Part shown: in pieces, positions 44,529 through 54,859 of the stretch
How positions within the stretch are numbered: position 1 is the first letter of the stretch
Layout: the number at the start of each line of letters is the position of its first letter
Assembly (NCBI RefSeq): GCF_008831285.2
Contig: NC_045148.1
Location: forward strand, 15,850,802 to 15,914,801
Length of the DNA stretch: 64,000 bases
Reading direction: 5' to 3'
Origin: Nymphaea colorata
Taxonomy: Eukaryota; Streptophyta; Magnoliopsida; Nymphaeales; Nymphaeaceae
Made by a program: the position numbers and the translations under genes
The notes under the pieces: model-generated
Told to the model about the DNA's origin: nothing
Databases searched by the model: none
The model's input: only the letters and a program-made list of their open reading frames with translations

Positions 44529-46324
44529 CACGTTCTGCTCCTTGAACTAATAAAAATTGCAATCATTACTTTCAAATTCCAAAATGACATCCAAACAGAA
44601 GAATCTGGACATGTTCTTCATCAATCACACCATAGGTGAGATACGGGATTAATAGGTATTTTTAATGTACCTATAAATTGGTACATTGCGTGCAACACGC
44701 AGATATCACGATGGATGAATGCTGGATAAATATAAGGTTTATATGAACTGATTATGAGTCGATCAATTAACTTAATTGGTAATTAAGAAGGTGCAACGTA
44801 TAAAATATTTTTTCAAAATGTAAAATAATAACTTACACTATGACTTAGAAAGTAATTTTACACACGGCACACACCACCAATCAATATGATCAAACACAAG
44901 TCATCAACTAGAACTTTTATATTTACTCAAGCCATAGGTATTAGACAAACCATATATTGGAGGTTCGTGTATGTTGATTGAGTAGATACAGATACTATGA
45001 ATTGATTATAAATTGACTGATATACTTGATTGCTGATTGAAAATATCTCACATGCAAAGTTTCTTTTTAGATCAGGGTAGATCATATGATCTACTTTGAA
45101 AAAATATTCCCAACCTTGACATTTTGTTGCATGAGCTTTTGGAACTTGCCCTCAATTACAAAAGAAATTAACTCTCTTGCTTTAAGCGAATATGAAAAAT
45201 AACTAATAAAGAAGGTGGGCATCATTATGGAAATTGGAAAATACTAAAAGAAGCATGCACCCTTATCTCTCTTCTTTTTTCATTCTTCTGTCAATCTTTG
45301 AAAAATTCCAATTCCCCGATAAACGCTTTTAGGGATTTTCAGATCACGTCCAAAGAAGTCAGGATGAGACACTGCTTATTTAGATGCCTTCTTTCTTTAG
45401 GATGCAGGGATATCATGATGTTGAGCTTCAAGTTCGGGATTACGAGTTGGACCAATATGGAGTTGTCAAGAATGCTATATATTCCCATTTCATTGAATAC
45501 GGTGAGACGAAAACTGGCTTTTTCCACTTCCATTGAAAGAAAAAAGAATGCTTGCAGAACCGCCTTGACTTTCTTGAAGTCGATATTCTGTGTGAAGAGA
45601 AGACTGCTGCAATTTCTTTTTCACGATTTCTGATCGTTGGAAAATTGTTTCATGCAACGCATTCAATTATGTGGCGCAGGTATAATTGATTTGCTTCTGA
45701 AACTTGGGATCGATACCGATGTCTTCATTTCTCGTGGCTACAAAGGGGCTATAACGGAAACATGGATGAAGTATGTATCTCCTTTAAAGGTGACATACAA
45801 ATGCGATGTTTTCCTTCTTTTTCATTACTAGGCAGTCAATTGATCAGATGAATTTGATTATTTGGTTGAATACGTGAGTTGCCGCTTCACTATGGATCAT
45901 AAAATGGTAGTCTTATGACACTAAACATGGAAACACAAGACAGAGTTTCTCATACTTTTAAGACAACTGATTCTTCAATACTGTCTCATAATTGCATTGC
46001 ACATGCAGCGGAGAGATAGCTTTGTTCTGAAAATGAAAATCTCAAAAGTTTCGGCCACAAGAATGCGCTTTGAGTACTACATTTTCAAGCTTCCAAACAA
46101 GGAGGTATCAGCTATTAACTGCAAAATGTTTCACAAGGAAAAAGGTATGGCATTTTAACAAAAATAAAAGGTCCTGATTCTGCATTTGCTTGTCAATCTT
46201 TCAGCTTGCCTTGGAGGGCACATCAGTAGTTGTATGGCTTGACAAGAGCCTTCGTCCCACTCGTATTCCCACCGAAGCAAAGTTGAAGCTGATGAGCTAC
46301 CTGGATGCCGGCAGTGTTGAATAA
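43986..46324 (+). CDS. Divergent ALT-like thioesterase (copy B), C-terminally truncated
   Basis: Exons: 43986-44185, 45401-45501, 45680-45789, 46009-46104, 46205-46324, GT-AG throughout, 208 residues. Exon 1 encodes a Ser/Thr/Lys-rich, acid-poor leader likely to be a plastid transit peptide. The hotdog 4HBT domain begins at [18 protein letters not shown] with the presumed catalytic Asp84. Two departures stand out. The conserved VVNNA is VVKNA here (Lys90, Asn in copies A and C). The helix that reads [10 protein letters not shown] in copy A reads GIIDLLLKLG. Compared with copy C, a GAA-to-TAA change ends the protein at SVE, eleven residues early. Splice sites and frame are intact, so it may still be expressed. 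Whether it keeps thioesterase activity is doubtful. AATAAA-like signals lie near 46,381. Confidence 0.82.
44464..44525. repeat. (TA)n tract in intron 1 of ALT-like gene B
   Basis: About 60 bp of TA dinucleotides with one early interruption. At the corresponding place copy C has a TA run joined to a long GA run (62,040-62,110). Confidence 0.9.
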
Positions 46325-46834
46325 TCAATCCACGTAGCTGGATCTTCTCCCATCCGAGGCCGTAAAGAGAACTCTGAAAAATAAATAAAATGTGCTCACA
46401 TGTCCTCTTAGAGGAGCCAATATGTGCCAGCAACCAGTATCAGTCACTGTCCAAACAATATGTGCTCACGAATGAATTTGTGGTTTAATTAATTAATTTG
46501 TGTACTGCGTCGTGCTTCTATTGTCATAAAAATATATGATTGACAAAATGGCAGCTTGTTTTTTGTCATGACTTCGTATCCTACCAAGAGGACAATGAAA
46601 ACAGAGAAAATAATAAATGGCAGAATTTAAGACTACTTATACGGTAATATACCATTTCTAACACCAGCTAAAGCCATTCTGTCCTGACACTCTGTGTAAC
46701 TAAAAGAAAACATTTAATATTCTGCTGAATTCAGCAGAACTAAGAACCAAATTCTCTCCGTAGAAGCAGTTTCAATGTAAAACTCGAACTAGGCCATCAT
46801 AAACCTTGTAGTGGCAGTCTCCTGTTACAGATGC
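46325..46834. other. Convergent 3' regions of ALT-like gene B and nuclease pseudogene
   Basis: The first 370 bases are shared with copy C and hold the 3' UTR of gene B. The rest is probably the former 3' UTR of the minus-strand nuclease pseudogene. No other feature is seen. Confidence 0.5.
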
Positions 46835-47327
46835 TTATCGTAGAGCACGATTGAGAGTTGCAGCCAATCTAACTCCAGCTTCGGCCAGACGCAAGTAGAC
46901 AGTGGGTAGACGAGACAAAAATAGTCGTCTGCAAGAACGAGATTGGCCACTGTCAAATGAAAATGATAGAAGATTTGCAGCAAACTTGAGACACTAAACT
47001 AGATTTTTACCGTCCAAGAGTGAACCTTCGTCGACATCCTTGTAAGCAAAATTACAGGCCACAGTAATACTTTCAGACGCATAACTGCAAAACAGAAGTC
47101 ACAGTGTCAACCCGCAATTTCACAGAAACCGGCGACTGTTGCATTCCCCGCACAAAATAGCTTCGTAAGATTTAAAAGCTAGAAGCCATGAACAGGGTAA
47201 TATTAATGAATCCCATCAGGACAATCAGTGACGACACAACTGCATTTTTCCCATCCATCAATTTTGCCAGCCCAGGCCCCCTGTTTCACATAGGACGATC
47301 GATTTTTGTATTCGTAAGAAATCGATT

Positions 47328-47332
47328 GGGAA
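47328..47332. repeat. Left target-site duplication of the Ty3 element
   Basis: GGGAA just before the left LTR; its partner AGGAA follows the right LTR at 57,746-57,750 with one mismatch. Confidence 0.6.
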
Positions 47333-50098
47333 TGTCACGACCCGACACCAAATTTTTTCTTTTTCATTTTTATAATAGCGAAATCAACATTGAGTTATGA
47401 CCGAACCTTAAACAAATGCACTGCAATAAAATAAAGCACTTGGACCCAAACAACTAAATTAGCCAGAAATCTCAAAACCGAGGCAGTGTCCAGATTGGCA
47501 ATGCCCATCTATCACCAGACTGAGGTTGTCCCTCCATGAGCCATAATATATCAAGAACTACCAATAAAGATAGAAAGAAGGTTCAGAATTCCTCAGAGTA
47601 TGGAAAATCCAGCTATAAATGGACATGGCCCAACAAAGTACTATTTAGTCTCGTCACATAAATTCATATCTTAACACGCAATAGAGTTACGACTCACTAA
47701 CAAAAACAAGGTGTGCACAACCTCTAAATATTCGTAGACTTCCAACCGTGGTTCTTTGACAATATCATGGTTATCGTGCCAAGCAACAACAGAAATCCCT
47801 GTGGACCCTCACGGGCAGAACAAAACATATCTTCACCAGGCGATCAAACAGATTGAGGGTAACCTACAGTGAAACCTCCTGAGATATCCCAGATCGCCGC
47901 TGCAGCAACATGGTCCCTCTATGAACCTGAGGTGAGGGACCAGGAGACGCTTTGCTCTCCAACAAAAACAACACAATCTTTTGTCCTTGTGTCGTCCAAT
48001 ACCCTGTGGGCCCTCCAGTGCAGATAGAGGAATGCGCGTCAATAGTGAGCTCAGACGCACCCCTACTTTTCAGGACGAAACCAAACATAGGGCAAAAACA
48101 CAAGCTCGCACTCGCATCTACGATTGCACACAGTCCACGTTTCGGCTTCAAATTTCAAATGTGAGGGTTTACCATCACTAGACATCCTCCTGTGTCTCTC
48201 ATGGAAACCACCATCATGCTCAGTTTCCCAAATAGAATCAATAAGCCATTTTCTAATAACAACAAAACAAAGTCGAGTAGAGAAACAACATACAAAATGT
48301 CACGCCAATAATTCTCAAATAAAACAATATTTCAAAAGCAAGAGATTTACATTTTTAAACCCTTAGAGCGTGGCATTCTCTTTCTACTTTCAGAATTTAT
48401 TTTCAGAACCCTTCGTTTGAAATTCTAAGTAAAAATAAAGGTACCACATAGCAATAATGCATAACATGTCGGTTTTCTACTGAAATTTCAAACAAATCCT
48501 ATACAAACCTCCTTTTGGCAATTTTTAAGAACCCGGAGGGCACTACTTTGCAATTTTGCATGAAATCTCTGGCTTTAGCTGAAATTTACTTTCACAAGCC
48601 TCTTTCTGAAAAAGTTTTCAGCGAAAGCGTTGAGGCATGAATATCTAGAAATTATAACAGCCTTTTTGAGAATTTTGCTAATACAGTGGACTACTTTTGA
48701 AAATTTTCAGAATTTGTTATAAAATGGGTCGAACCCTAATTTTCTTCATTTCCTCACCTGATTTTCTCTCCCTTCTCGGCGCTCCTTCCTCGTCTTCATG
48801 TTCGTCCGGCGGTGGAGTCTCCTCTTGTCCTCAAGGAAAACGAAACCAGAGAGGGAAAGAGAGAGCAGAGCTCCCTGCGTTTGGGTCCACCATGCCGCCG
48901 CCCATCGTCCGACCGACGGTGGAACTTCCACTGTTCTTCCACTACCCAAACCAAAGAGGGATCTGTCTTCCTCTCTGGCCTTCCTCCGTGTGCGGCAAGG
49001 CGAGCAGAAGGGACTGCAGCCACCGCTGCCGCTACTTTCTCTGCTCTCGGTTCGCAGCACTACGCCCATGAGGACGACCACCATCCGAACCAAACGCGTC
49101 TCTCTCGATCTCCCCTTTTGTTGCGACGAGGATGAACCGACCCACACGAAGGAATGACAGGAGGAGGACACTGCATTTCAGCTTTACCCAAAACGCCTCT
49201 CTGCCACCAGCATGAGAAAAAAGGCTGGTTTTCTAGTCGATTGAGCAACAACGTCTGCTCGTCAATGCGGTCGCTCATTCCCTTTCTCTTATTTGTTGCT
49301 AATTTTTAGAGTTTCCCTTAGTCGAGCAGAGCATTCCCGCCTTCTGTCGGCGACGTCCCGGACTGCTCCTCCTATTGTTCTTGTTTATGTTTTGGTATCC
49401 TCATAAGTTCTGCGGCCAAAACCTCTGAGAGGGTTCTGGTATACCAGTTTATTTCTTCTAGTTTGATCGAATCCTCTAACAAAGCCATTAACATAGATAT
49501 TCATGCTCTGACCTAAGGTTGACTCTAGTCTCGTTTCTCACGAAGGCAATAACAGACAGAAAACAAGGAGAAACAGTCTTAGATTGACATGTTTTACACT
49601 TCATATCTGTATTTAGCATGTTTTCTCATAGATATTCACAACTATGAACACAGTATATCATGCAAACATATATATCTCTATCAATAATCAGTCAAAATAC
49701 ACGGGCTTCATGTTATTCATCACTAAATATTCCCATACATTTTCCAAATCTGAGATATCTTTCTACCACAGCCTTCTTGTTCCTCTTTCACAGTCCCTTT
49801 TCTTGATCTTCTGCTAGTAGCTATCCACTTTAATCTCCACTAGACAGAGAGCATGGATGAGGATGTCCCTCTTTCTCTCTCTGTTGCTGGACGTGCTCTT
49901 CTAATGCTGCATTAAAAGAAATGTTCCCTTTTGCAGTTACAACTTTATCCCTATCTTTTCCACAAATGTCTCCTTTATGACAAACTTGACGGTTTTTTTG
50001 AAAAATCATTAAGAATCATTTTATCTTTCATTTGTGATTCCTCCCTAATTTATGTTCCAAATGTTTAAGGAAACTTAAAAAAAATCGCAGGTCTTACA
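47333..50098 (-). repeat. 3' LTR of the Ty3 element
   Basis: 2,766 bp, TG...CA ends, aligned along its length with 54,860-57,745. It lacks the 44-bp insertion and the short tandem duplication found in the other LTR. Open frames in its GC-rich middle (48,700-49,280) are not genes; the same stretch recurs in the other LTR. Confidence 0.93.
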
Positions 50099-50109
50099 TT
50101 CTTCTCCCC

Positions 50110-50603
50110 AAAAAAGAAATTTCATCCTCGAAATTTGAGCGTATCTTATTGAAATAGTTGAGGGTAACTCTGTCTCATGTCCTCTCTGGCTCCCACGTGC
50201 ATTCTTTGATGCCATGATGCTGCTATTTCACTTAAAGTAGTGGGATGGTCTTCTTTCGCAACATATGCTCCTTTCGATCAATGATCTGAAACATATTTTC
50301 CTCTGTTGTCATGTCCTCTTGCAAATCAACTTCTTCATAGTCTATCACATGCGAAGGATCAGGTATATACTTCCTTAACATCGACATGTGAAATACTTGA
50401 TGAACATGACTATACTGCGGTGGAAGTGCAATTCGATAAGCAACCTCTTCAACTTTCTTCAGAATCTCGAATGGACCAATGTATCTTGGGATCAATTTCT
50501 CCTTCTTTTCGAATCGAAAAAAACTTTTAGTGTGTGATATCTTGACAAATACATGGTCTCCTGCTTCAAAGGCTAGCTCTCTTCGTCGTTGGTTGGTCTG
50601 CAT
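50110..50603 (-). pseudogene. Integrase C-terminus and chromodomain remnant
   Basis: The frame from 50,603 downward encodes the integrase tail typical of plant gypsy elements (QVFHMSMLRKYIPDPSHV, then IIDRKEHMLRKKTIP). After several stops it continues with a Trp-Glu-Pro-Glu segment resembling the HxGxxEATWE chromodomain signature at about 50,150-50,210. That signature supports the chromovirus (Tekay/Del) assignment. Not functional because of the stops. Confidence 0.75.
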
Positions 50604-51680
50604 AGCTCTTTTGTCGACTCTGAGCAGCCAAAAGTTTCTTTCTAATCATGTTGACTTGATCAGTGTAATGTTGGATTACTAAAGGATCCTCAATCTTGTT
50701 GTCTCCTATCTCGGTCCAACACGATGGTGATCTACAAGGTCGACTATAGAGGGCTTCAAATGGAGCCATTCTGATGCTAGAATGATAGCTATTGTTGTAG
50801 GCAAATTTGGCCAACTTCACGTGTTTATCCCATTCACCCTTCCATTGCAAAACACAAGCTCTTAACATAACCTCAAGAGTCTGAATGGTTCGCTTGGATT
50901 GTCCATCTGTTTGCGGATGAAATGTTGTACTCAGTTTCAATTTTGTTCCCAACGCTTCTTGTAACCTTCCCCAAAACTTGGATGTAAATCTTGGATCTTT
51001 GTCGGAGATAATTGATTTAGGAATTCCATGAAGTCTCACAATTTCATCAACTTACAAATCGGCCAAACTTTCAAGTGATTGTGAAATCATGATAGGAAGA
51101 AAATGTGTAGATTTAGTTAGGCGGTCCACCACTACCCAAATAGCATCGTGTTGTCGTCGATTCGTGGTAACCCCACTATGAAATCCATGGTGATGTCTTT
51201 CCATTTCCATTGAGGAATCTTTATCCGTTGCATCAAGCCACCGAGTTTCTGATGTTCCACTTTAACTTGTTAACATACCAAGTATCGTGAGACGAACTCA
51301 GCAATCTCTTTCATCATTCCTGTCCACCAAAAGTTTATTCTTAAATTTTGATACATCTTGGTGCTTCCTGGATGTATGATGTATCTTGTTTTGTGTGCCT
51401 CTTATACCAACTTGTTTTTCACCTCTTGATCATTCAGAACTCACAAGCTACCGTTAAACCATGCAGATCCATTATCATCTTCAGAATAAAGAGTTTCTTC
51501 TTTCTTGTGACACTCAAGTCTCAATTTTGCATATTCAGGGCTCTGTTTTTGTTTCCCAATAATTCCCCCAAGGAATCTATCTCGAATTATTCCATCACAC
51601 TTTATCTTTTCATTATCATCTTGCAACAGATGCCATTGTTCAAAGTCTTCTACCAATTTTCATGTATGCGTTAACAGTCC
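50566..51680 (-). pseudogene. Integrase core remnant
   Basis: The open frame 50,566-51,039 carries the catalytic-core wording [13 protein letters not shown] and [17 protein letters not shown]; the second half of the DDE triad is therefore visible. Upstream (51,040-51,680) the zinc-binding and first-Asp parts are present but broken by stops and frame changes. Confidence 0.8.
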
Positions 51681-51791
51681 ACCAGCTTTAGCAGGCGCCT
51701 TTCTGCTGAGTGCATCAGCTACCACATTGGCCTTTCCTGGATGATACTTTTTCTCAAAGTCGTAATCTTTGAGATATTCCAGCAATCTTTT

Positions 51792-52253
51792 CTATCTTAA
51801 ATTCAATTCCTTTTGTGAGAATAAATATTTGAGAGATTTGTGGTCAGAAAATACTTCAAATTCCACTCCACAGAGATAATACCTCCATATTTTTAGCGCA
51901 AATACCACTGCTTCTAATTCCAAATCATGCATTGGACAGTTTTTCTCATGTGGTTTCAGTTGTCTACAGGCATATGCTATGACGTTCTCATTTTGCATAA
52001 GCACTGCTCCATAACCTGTTCCTGATGCATCTGTATATACCACAAATCCTTTCCACCCTTGCGGTAGTGTCATAATTGGGGCACTGGTCAAACTATCTTT
52101 CAACATCTGGAAACTCTTCTGACAGTCATCTATCCACGTAAATTTGACTCCATTCTGTAGTAGTTTAGTCATTGGGGTTGCAATTTTTGAGAAATCCTTA
52201 ATGAATTTCTTGTAGTAACCTGCCAAACAAAGAAAACTTCTGATTTCGATCAC
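51792..52253 (-). pseudogene. RNase H remnant of the Ty3 element
   Basis: An open 153-codon stretch begins in the connection region ([16 protein letters not shown]). It contains RNase H motifs [28 protein letters not shown] and [11 protein letters not shown] with acidic active-site residues visible. It is bounded by stops on both sides. Confidence 0.85.
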
Positions 52254-53549
52254 ATTGGTTGGCGCATTCCATTGTTATACAAATTCCACTTTGGCCGGAT
52301 CAATTGCCACTCCCTCCTTAGAGATTACGTGTCCCAAGAAATTCACCTTGTTTAGCCAAAACTCGCACTTGGAATACTTGGCATACAATTGATTTTATCT
52401 CAATATTTTCATTACTATCTCGAGATGTACCGCATGCATTGTTTCACACTCTGAGTACACTAGCACATTGTCAATGAACACTATAACGAATCGGTCTAAG
52501 TACTCATGAAATATTTGATTCATGAGATCCATAAAAGTTGCTGGGGCATTTGTGAGTTCGAAAGGCATCACTCAAAACTCATAATGCCCATAACGTGTGC
52601 GAAATGCTGTTTTGGGAATATCTTCTTCCTTAATTCACAATTGATGGTATACCGAACTCAAGTCTATGTTAGAAAACACATTTGCTTCCTTTAATTGATT
52701 GAATAAATCTTCGATTCTAGGTAATGGATATCTGTTCTTGATTGTAACCTGATTCAACAATCGGTAGTCAATACATAACCGCATTGACCCATCCTTCTTC
52801 TTCACAAACAGGACCAGTGCTCCCCAAGGTGATACACTTGCACAGATGAATCTCTTGCTGGATAAATCTTGAATTTGTTTCTTTAATTCTTCAAGTTCTA
52901 TTGATGCCATTCTATATGGAGCATTAAAAATAGGTGCAGTTCCTGGTATCAATTCAATGTCAAACTCCACCTCTCGTACAAGAGGCAATGTAGGTAAATT
53001 TTCGGGGAACACGTCTGCGAAGTCTTTTACCGTGCGCACCTCACTGATGGGTTTTAATTTTTGGTCGATTGCATCCATGCTAACCAAATATGCAGTGCAC
53101 CCATTTTCCATGTATTTCCTTGCCTTAACTGCTGAGACAACTAACTTTCTTTGATCTTGGTGCGTTTTTACCTTGAATTCGATCTTTTGAGCCTTCTCCA
53201 ACTGAATCTTCAACTTTTTCCTTCTGCAATATATCGTCGCATAGTGATGGTATAACCAATCTATTCCTGTGATTACATCATACCTTATCATATTTATTAC
53301 CACAAGCAGTGCTAGTAATAAATGTCCATGTATTTTTCTTTTCACATTTCCTAAATACGTTCTGCATGTGTCTTTGCTTCCCATGGGCGTAGCAACTAAC
53401 AATTCATAAGGCATATTCTTTCTTTCTAACTTTAAAAGTTCAGCAAATCTCTTAGAAACAAAGGAATGTGACACACCAGAGTCAAACAAAATATGAGCCA
53501 AATGATAATGTACAAGAATGGTACCTTTAATTAGGTCGGTAGATTTCAA
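52254..53549 (-). pseudogene. Protease and reverse transcriptase remnant
   Basis: The frame 52,635-53,549 starts with the retropepsin motif ([10 protein letters not shown]) and runs into reverse transcriptase ([22 protein letters not shown]). It is cut by a stop at 52,634. The remaining palm and thumb lie at 52,254-52,634 with more stops, and the polymerase FxDD motif reads FIDN, so the catalytic Asp pair is lost. Confidence 0.85.
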
Positions 53550-53639
53550 ATCCTCTACCGTAGTTACATAAACTCTCCCAGGTACCTTCTTCTCTGCTGG
53601 TTGGTTGGCTGCACCACGCTTCTGCTCCGCTTCTTTCTT

Positions 53640-54650
53640 CTTTGGGCACTCACGAATAAAATGTCATTGCATTCCGCAGTAGAGACATGCCCCGACATCA
53701 CTGTAATATGATTTGCCGGGATGCTGGCGATGACATTTGGGGCATTGCTCGTCTTGCCTGGATGAAGATTACCTCTGTCTTTTGAATCTGACCCCCTGGT
53801 TCACCCTGTCACTGCGCCTCCTCTTGAACATGTTTAGCCTCAACTTGAACCGCAGAAATTCATTCATCCTATCTGTTCCATGCGTCCTGTTCTAGTCCTC
53901 ATCAAAACGTGTGGCCATGTCAATTGCATCATCCAAGTGTCCTGGGCGACTACCCATTACTTTGCTCCGCAATCCGTTTTTAAGTCCTCTGATGAACTTA
54001 TTTGCTCTGTCCGCATCAGAAGTATAAACATGGGGTCAGTATTTTTCCAAGTGTCTGAATTTGACGACGTATTCGTACATGCTCATACTCCTTTGTTGAA
54101 GCTCCAAGAATTCTTGCATACGTTTCTCCCGTGTGAAGGCTGGGATGTAAGCATGCGTGAAGGTTTCCTTGAATTCTTCCCAAGTCGCTTCATGATTTGT
54201 GAACTTCACTTTACGTTGGGTCTGCCACCATTCCTCAGCATCTCCCTTTAGCATAAATGTTCCATACCGAACCTTCTTGTTATCAGACACTTCTAGGGTG
54301 GTAAAAATCTTCTCGGTTTTTTTTATCAACTCTTCTGCATCGTCAGCAGTGTTTTTTCCATGAAACTTTGGAGGATGCAAGCTCATAAGCTGTTGGTGAG
54401 TTGCACCCCTCGCCTCACCATTCGTTGTCCCGTTTGTCTCTGTACTAGTTCCTCCTGAAGGAGCATTCTGCGCTAGGCCATGCATCAATCCCGTAATCAT
54501 ATGCAAGGTGTTCATAATGAACGCTTGCTGTTGTTGAATATCTCCAACAGTTGTCTCATCTCTGGTAGAACGAGTCTCCACATTTCAGCCCCTAGAGTTG
54601 CGAGGGCCTTTGCCTCTACCTCTAGCACTTCCTCCCCTAGTGCGTGCCAT
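53640..54650 (-). pseudogene. gag remnant with zinc knuckle
   Basis: The likely gag start is the ATG at 54,650 (MARTRGGSARGRG), interrupted by TGA at 54,585-54,587. The following 181-codon open stretch has the gag wording ELIKKTEKIFTTLEV and AEEWWQTQ. A CCHC zinc knuckle at 53,646-53,687 has its conserved Gly codon changed to TGA (53,664-53,666). Confidence 0.8.
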
Positions 54651-54843
54651 TTAAACTATACCGCACGGAAGAAAACAAAATATAACAATTGTATTCGTAA
54701 GTAAAGCAATCCATTAAAACTACTATAAAACTTTAAAACTCAAAATTAATAATAAATCAAAAATACCGTTCCCTAACAGGCTTGGATGACCTTTCCTCTG
54801 CCTGTGATCAACATTGGCATTGGAGAAGGCCTCTAGACACTAG

Positions 54844-54855
54844 GCTCTGATACCA
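54844..54855 (-). other. Primer-binding site for initiator Met tRNA
   Basis: TGGTATCAGAGC on the minus strand, five bases inside the 5' LTR. This is the standard plant retrotransposon primer site and fixes the direction of the element. Confidence 0.9.
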
Positions 54856-54859
54856 AAGC

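Larger units (their letters stand above)
42454..46700 (+). repeat. Segmental duplication, left copy (with ALT-like gene B)
   Basis: From TGATCTATGTCA at 42,454 onward the sequence matches the block starting at 59,214: the ATCTCAGGTTTTTG stretch, the ATTCATGCCACAAATAGAC stretch, the upstream region, all five ALT exons and the 3' end. The copies differ by substitutions and by several indels: a solo LTR and an inverted repeat only in the right copy, and about 380 bp in intron 1 (44,710-45,088) only in the left. Ends are approximate. Confidence 0.9.

Noticed and set aside
48697-49278. Several overlapping 70-140 codon open frames on both strands in GC-rich DNA
   Set aside because: They lie inside the LTR of the Ty3 element and recur in broken form in the other LTR (56,343-56,740). 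No domain was recognised.
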